Assembly: GCF_965638725.1 (NCBI RefSeq)
Contig: NC_134970.1
Location: 1,431,001-1,495,000, forward strand
Length of the DNA stretch: 64,000 nt
Origin: Aptenodytes patagonicus
Taxonomy: Eukaryota; Chordata; Aves; Sphenisciformes; Spheniscidae
Direction of reading: 5' to 3'
The notes below the pieces were generated by a model. That model made no database searches, was not told the origin of the DNA, and worked only from the letters and a program-made list of their open reading frames with translations. Positions 61,001 to 64,000 of the stretch are shown here, piece after piece; positions within the stretch are counted from its first letter, which is position 1; each line of letters starts with the position of its first letter. The position numbers and the translations under genes are program-made.

Positions 61001-61896
61001 TCCTTTGGGCCGGGGGCAGCCGGCACCCCATCCTCGGCAGGGTGGAGCGGCCCCTCAGCGTCTGCCTGCCTAGTGTTCAGCACCGTTTCAGACTTCCACT
61101 TGGAGATGCCAGTGGTGAAGGGCACCGAGGCCTGGCTGAGCGGCAAGGCACCCAGCGGGGCTGGTGGGATGAAGTCTGGAGGAGCTGGTGTGCTGGGGGA
61201 GGACAGGGCAGAGGCTGGAGGTGGTGGAGGTGCCATGGCAGGAGGTGGTGGTACCATCTCAGGTGGTGGTGGTGGTGGAGGCAGCATTTCAGGTGGTGGA
61301 GGGACCGGTGAGGCTGGAGGTGGTGGCACAGGTGCCGGTGCCGTTGGAGGGGGTGGTGGGGGTACCGACGGCGGTGGAGGGATGTCTTCATCCAGGTCGT
61401 CCCCCTCGAGAGCCTGTGGGCGCAGGTCCCCCACTGAGCTGTACATTCGGTAGGTCCCATTGATCTGGGAGCCAGAGCCTGCAAGGAAGAGCGAGAGCAT
61501 GGTGGTGTGAGCACCTTCTCGGTCAGCACCGTGGTGGCTAGCATCGCCCCTGGCCAGCTGTCCTCCTGGGAAGCCAGTTTATTTTCCTCAGCAGCTGTCT
61601 AAAGCTTGCTGAACTGTAACAGCCACTGTGCCTCACCCCTTAGAAATTAATTAATTTTCAATTACTTCAAAAAATAATAGTAGACTCTATTTTAGCATGA
61701 AAAATCTCATGATCAGACTGTCTGCTCCAGAGCTTGATACACACATGCTTCCTTCCCAGAGGGCACGGTACTGCTGAGTGCTTAGCACCAGTCAAGGACT
61801 CAGCAGAGAAGATCCCTTACCAAGAGCTGCTTTTTCCTCGAAGTCTTCTGGCACTGACGGCGTTGGCACAGCCACCCCATGAGATTCTTGGGCATT
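58060..61896 (-). CDS. C6orf132: C6orf132 homologue, proline-rich protein (3' part)
   Basis: Three last coding exons in phase: 61896-61821, 61478-58583 (one giant exon) and 58171-58060, ending in TAG; 1027 residues are in the window. The first exon encodes NAQESHGVAVPTPSVPEDFE, like human NAQENHGLAVPTPSVPDDFA. The giant exon follows with NGTYRMYSSVGDLRP, a long poly-Pro section with LPPPP units, PPDFIPPAP, KWKSE, and EPHLTFPRSFKVPPPAPA then SSSIPVQE, all recalled from human. Further on are LNRLRHELSALL, MKIRNELEAVLS, HPVTGERVERGSPMALLLAA, RFYHHESKPYSFTVVPRPP and ALDYGIIPPPPEF. The last exon adds a Gly/Tyr segment and NTFTVRPGTRQPISYTYQ. It is mostly disordered; function is unknown. Poly-Pro could bind EVH1, SH3 or profilin (inference). 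The first exons (human MKKNQTVQGTF...) are off the right edge. The open frame runs past both ends of the giant exon, but those extensions are intronic. Confidence 0.92.
61216..61380 (+). repeat. GGTGGN-rich simple repeat inside the C6orf132 homologue
   Basis: Imperfect GGT/GGA trinucleotide repeats on the plus strand encode the poly-proline section on the minus strand. Length is likely to vary between individuals and species. Confidence 0.75.
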
Positions 61897-64000
61897 CTGC
61901 AATATTTGAGAAAACAGAGCCATTAGTTTTACGCCCAGGGTATCAGAGCAGTGCTGACAAGCAGGCCCTAGCCTGTATAGCTGGTAATTTGTCTACACAA
62001 CCAGGGGCCTGATGGGATCCAGGGCATTTCTGAGACATGGAGGTCCCTGCGGTAGCTGCTGTTGACAGGGTTTAAGGGGACGAGTGAAGTGATCAAGGTT
62101 GCACAAGCCATGGACACAATTCCCCTGTGCTAGTCAGGTGCAGAGGGGCTGGAGAGGATCACGGCTATTTCACATCCAAGCTGAGGGCCCCCCAGCTCAA
62201 GATCAGCAGCACTAGTTTCTCACCATTCATGTACCAAGCAAATTCAATAGCTCCCGCTGGTTTTGTGGGTATTGCTCTCCAGCAAGCACTGCCAGCCCAT
62301 GCTGCAGTCATGTACACACCCCACTGAAGTCAGACAGACTTCCAGCTTTTTGGGAAACTGGCACCAGCATATCTGAACAGTCTGGGGAAAACTGCTACTT
62401 GTGTGGCTTGTGTTTCACTCTCAATTACTCCCTTTGCATTCATGCTGAAAACTCAGCAGTGCATTTAGCTGGTACAGGACCATGCAATTTAGCAGCCTAC
62501 ACATTTGCGAGGATGCTTACAGCTAGGACACTTTGGATAATTACAGCCACCCACTGTGAGATATTCATGGCACGCTGACTCACCTGCAGTGCTGACCAGG
62601 GCTCCTGCCTCCTACACCTGCCAGAAGCAGAAAGCCTCTCCTTTTCTCCACTGACTCACTGCTAAGATCGCTCTGCAAAGGGACTGGAGTTGCTCAGGAA
62701 ACGCACACTAACGCACCCATGTCCAAAACACAAACTGATGCTGAGTCAGCCTGTCAGCACAGACGTAAGTGGCTGAAGCAGCAGATTGGGCTTTCACATA
62801 CCAGCCTTGGGAGAGACCCATAGCAAGGAAATAACACATGAGCAGCAGGAGCTCACAGACCCATGGGCAGCAGTCAGGGACATACGGCCCCATTCCCAGG
62901 CTGCAGGGTCCACCCTGTTGCACTCCTACTCACCCCAGGCAGCTGTTTGCATTAGCTGTTAACAGCCCCTTGTGCAAAGGAAACGTTATCCTACCATCAG
63001 TCTGCACCGCTCAGTGCAGTAGTTTTCTGCATACAAAAGCCTAGATAATGATTGAGCCCGGTGCCCTTTGCCTTTCACTGGCATTATCACTATTTTTACA
63101 AGAGATTGCTATAGGATTCCAAAGTCTCCTTGACCAAAGGTCAAGCTGGGTTTATACAGCCAGCCCCATCCAGGGCTCAGACAACACATTAACACTACAC
63201 ACCGCCCTGGGCGTAGGGAGTTCAGGAACGTAGGAGCTGCTGGGGCAGAGCTGACTTCAACAGCAGCAGCCTAGGCTCCTTCAGAAGAGCCCTGGAATCC
63301 CCCAGCTTTTGACAAAGTAATAAGAAAATACACATGCTTCGCTTGCAAAGTCCATCACCATGCAGATGACCAAAGATCCTCTATAACCACAAGGGAATGA
63401 GCCAGTTATTGGTGAGCCAGGAGAGAGTGAGTGGGAATTCACAGTCCTGGGATTGCACAACTGATCAGACAACTTGGTGCTGATGGAGAAGCCAAGGTCT
63501 GCTAAGGCATTAGGACAGATTTGTTAGTGGCAAAACATCAGACTAGGTGAGCCTTATAGCCTCATCTAAGACCTCTTTATTGGTCCCAAAGATACAGTAC
63601 AATGCAGAGGAAAGATCCTTAACTTCATCTGAAAGCCAGAGAGAAGACAAAGGCTAGCAGAGGCACTTCAAGAGCCGATAATGAAGTTGTCCAGAGCAAT
63701 GAGATACAAAAAACCACAAAGAAAAAAACCCAGCAGTTCTCATTTGCTATGGAATTCATTGCTGCCAGTCTCCAGAGCACACTGAGGATACCTGCTCATT
63801 TACAGGGAAACAAAGATGTCTGGGCACTGAATTAAAAGCAACATATGCATCACATATTTGGATAAGATTAGAAAGGGAATGGCAGTCGGAAGAGATCTAT
63901 GCAAAGCTGGAGGAAACAGAGTCCACATTTCATAAGTGAGTAGTAATTTTGGACATGTCATTTCAATAGGTCCTAAAAACTGGGCAAGCCTGTTTCACAC
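61897..64000 (-). other. Intron of the C6orf132 homologue, running off the window
   Basis: The acceptor at 61897-61898 needs an upstream exon. Neither of the human N-terminal signatures I looked for (NPPWIFTQEA and GIYYGDNRF) is visible in this stretch on the minus strand, so the exon must lie beyond the right edge. No other gene was found here. Confidence 0.5.

Noticed and set aside
60361-61311. 316-codon plus-strand open frame opposite the C6orf132 homologue
   Set aside because: Shadow of the proline-rich coding strand; Gly/Trp/Val-rich because of the reversed repeat. No splice context.
61897-64000. Upstream exons of the C6orf132 homologue
   Set aside because: The human signatures NPPWIFTQEA and GIYYGDNRF have no counterpart on the minus strand of this stretch.

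Overview
The window is vertebrate nuclear DNA and most likely avian. Protein-coding genes have introns with GT-AG borders and CpG islands at their promoters. Recognisable repeats are sparse: short decayed CR1 LINE fragments and a few very old MIR-like SINE fragments. I cannot name the species. Exon borders below were worked out by hand from splice signals, reading phase and recalled human proteins; no alignment was run.

Layout, left to right. 1-5.4 kb has no coding exon and is probably intronic. 5.5-7.0 kb is a strong CpG island, read by gene order as the RAP1A promoter on the minus strand. 7-29.5 kb is non-coding as far as I can see, with simple repeats, MIR fragments and a few AT-rich islets that could be regulatory. 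29.5-35.5 kb holds two adenosine A3-type receptor genes, head to head: a divergent paralogue on the minus strand (29512-31073) and the orthodox ADORA3 on the plus strand (33533-35466). 39.5-42.7 kb holds a very small five-exon gene on the minus strand, a C1orf162 homologue encoding a single-pass membrane protein with an ITIM-like tail. 44.8-47.8 kb is ATP5PB (minus), which shares a short CpG-rich bidirectional promoter with WDR77 (plus, 48.0-51.5 kb). After a gene-free stretch, 58.06-61.9 kb holds the last three exons of a large proline-rich protein, the homologue of human C6orf132 (minus). Its first exons lie beyond the right edge.

From the CpG island to WDR77 the order matches human 1p13.2 in mirror image (RAP1A, ADORA3, C1orf162, ATP5PB, WDR77). 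Then the map switches to a gene that in human lies on 6p21, so an ancient synteny junction lies between about 51.5 and 58 kb. The genes do not form a pathway: there are GPCRs for adenosine, a stator subunit of mitochondrial ATP synthase, the PRMT5 cofactor MEP50, and two poorly studied proteins. The most interesting items are the diverged A3 receptor copy, the reconstructed C1orf162 gene with its ITIM-like exon, the C6orf132 homologue with an internal repeated helix motif, and the WDR77/ATP5PB promoter with twin TCTCGCGAGA palindromes.
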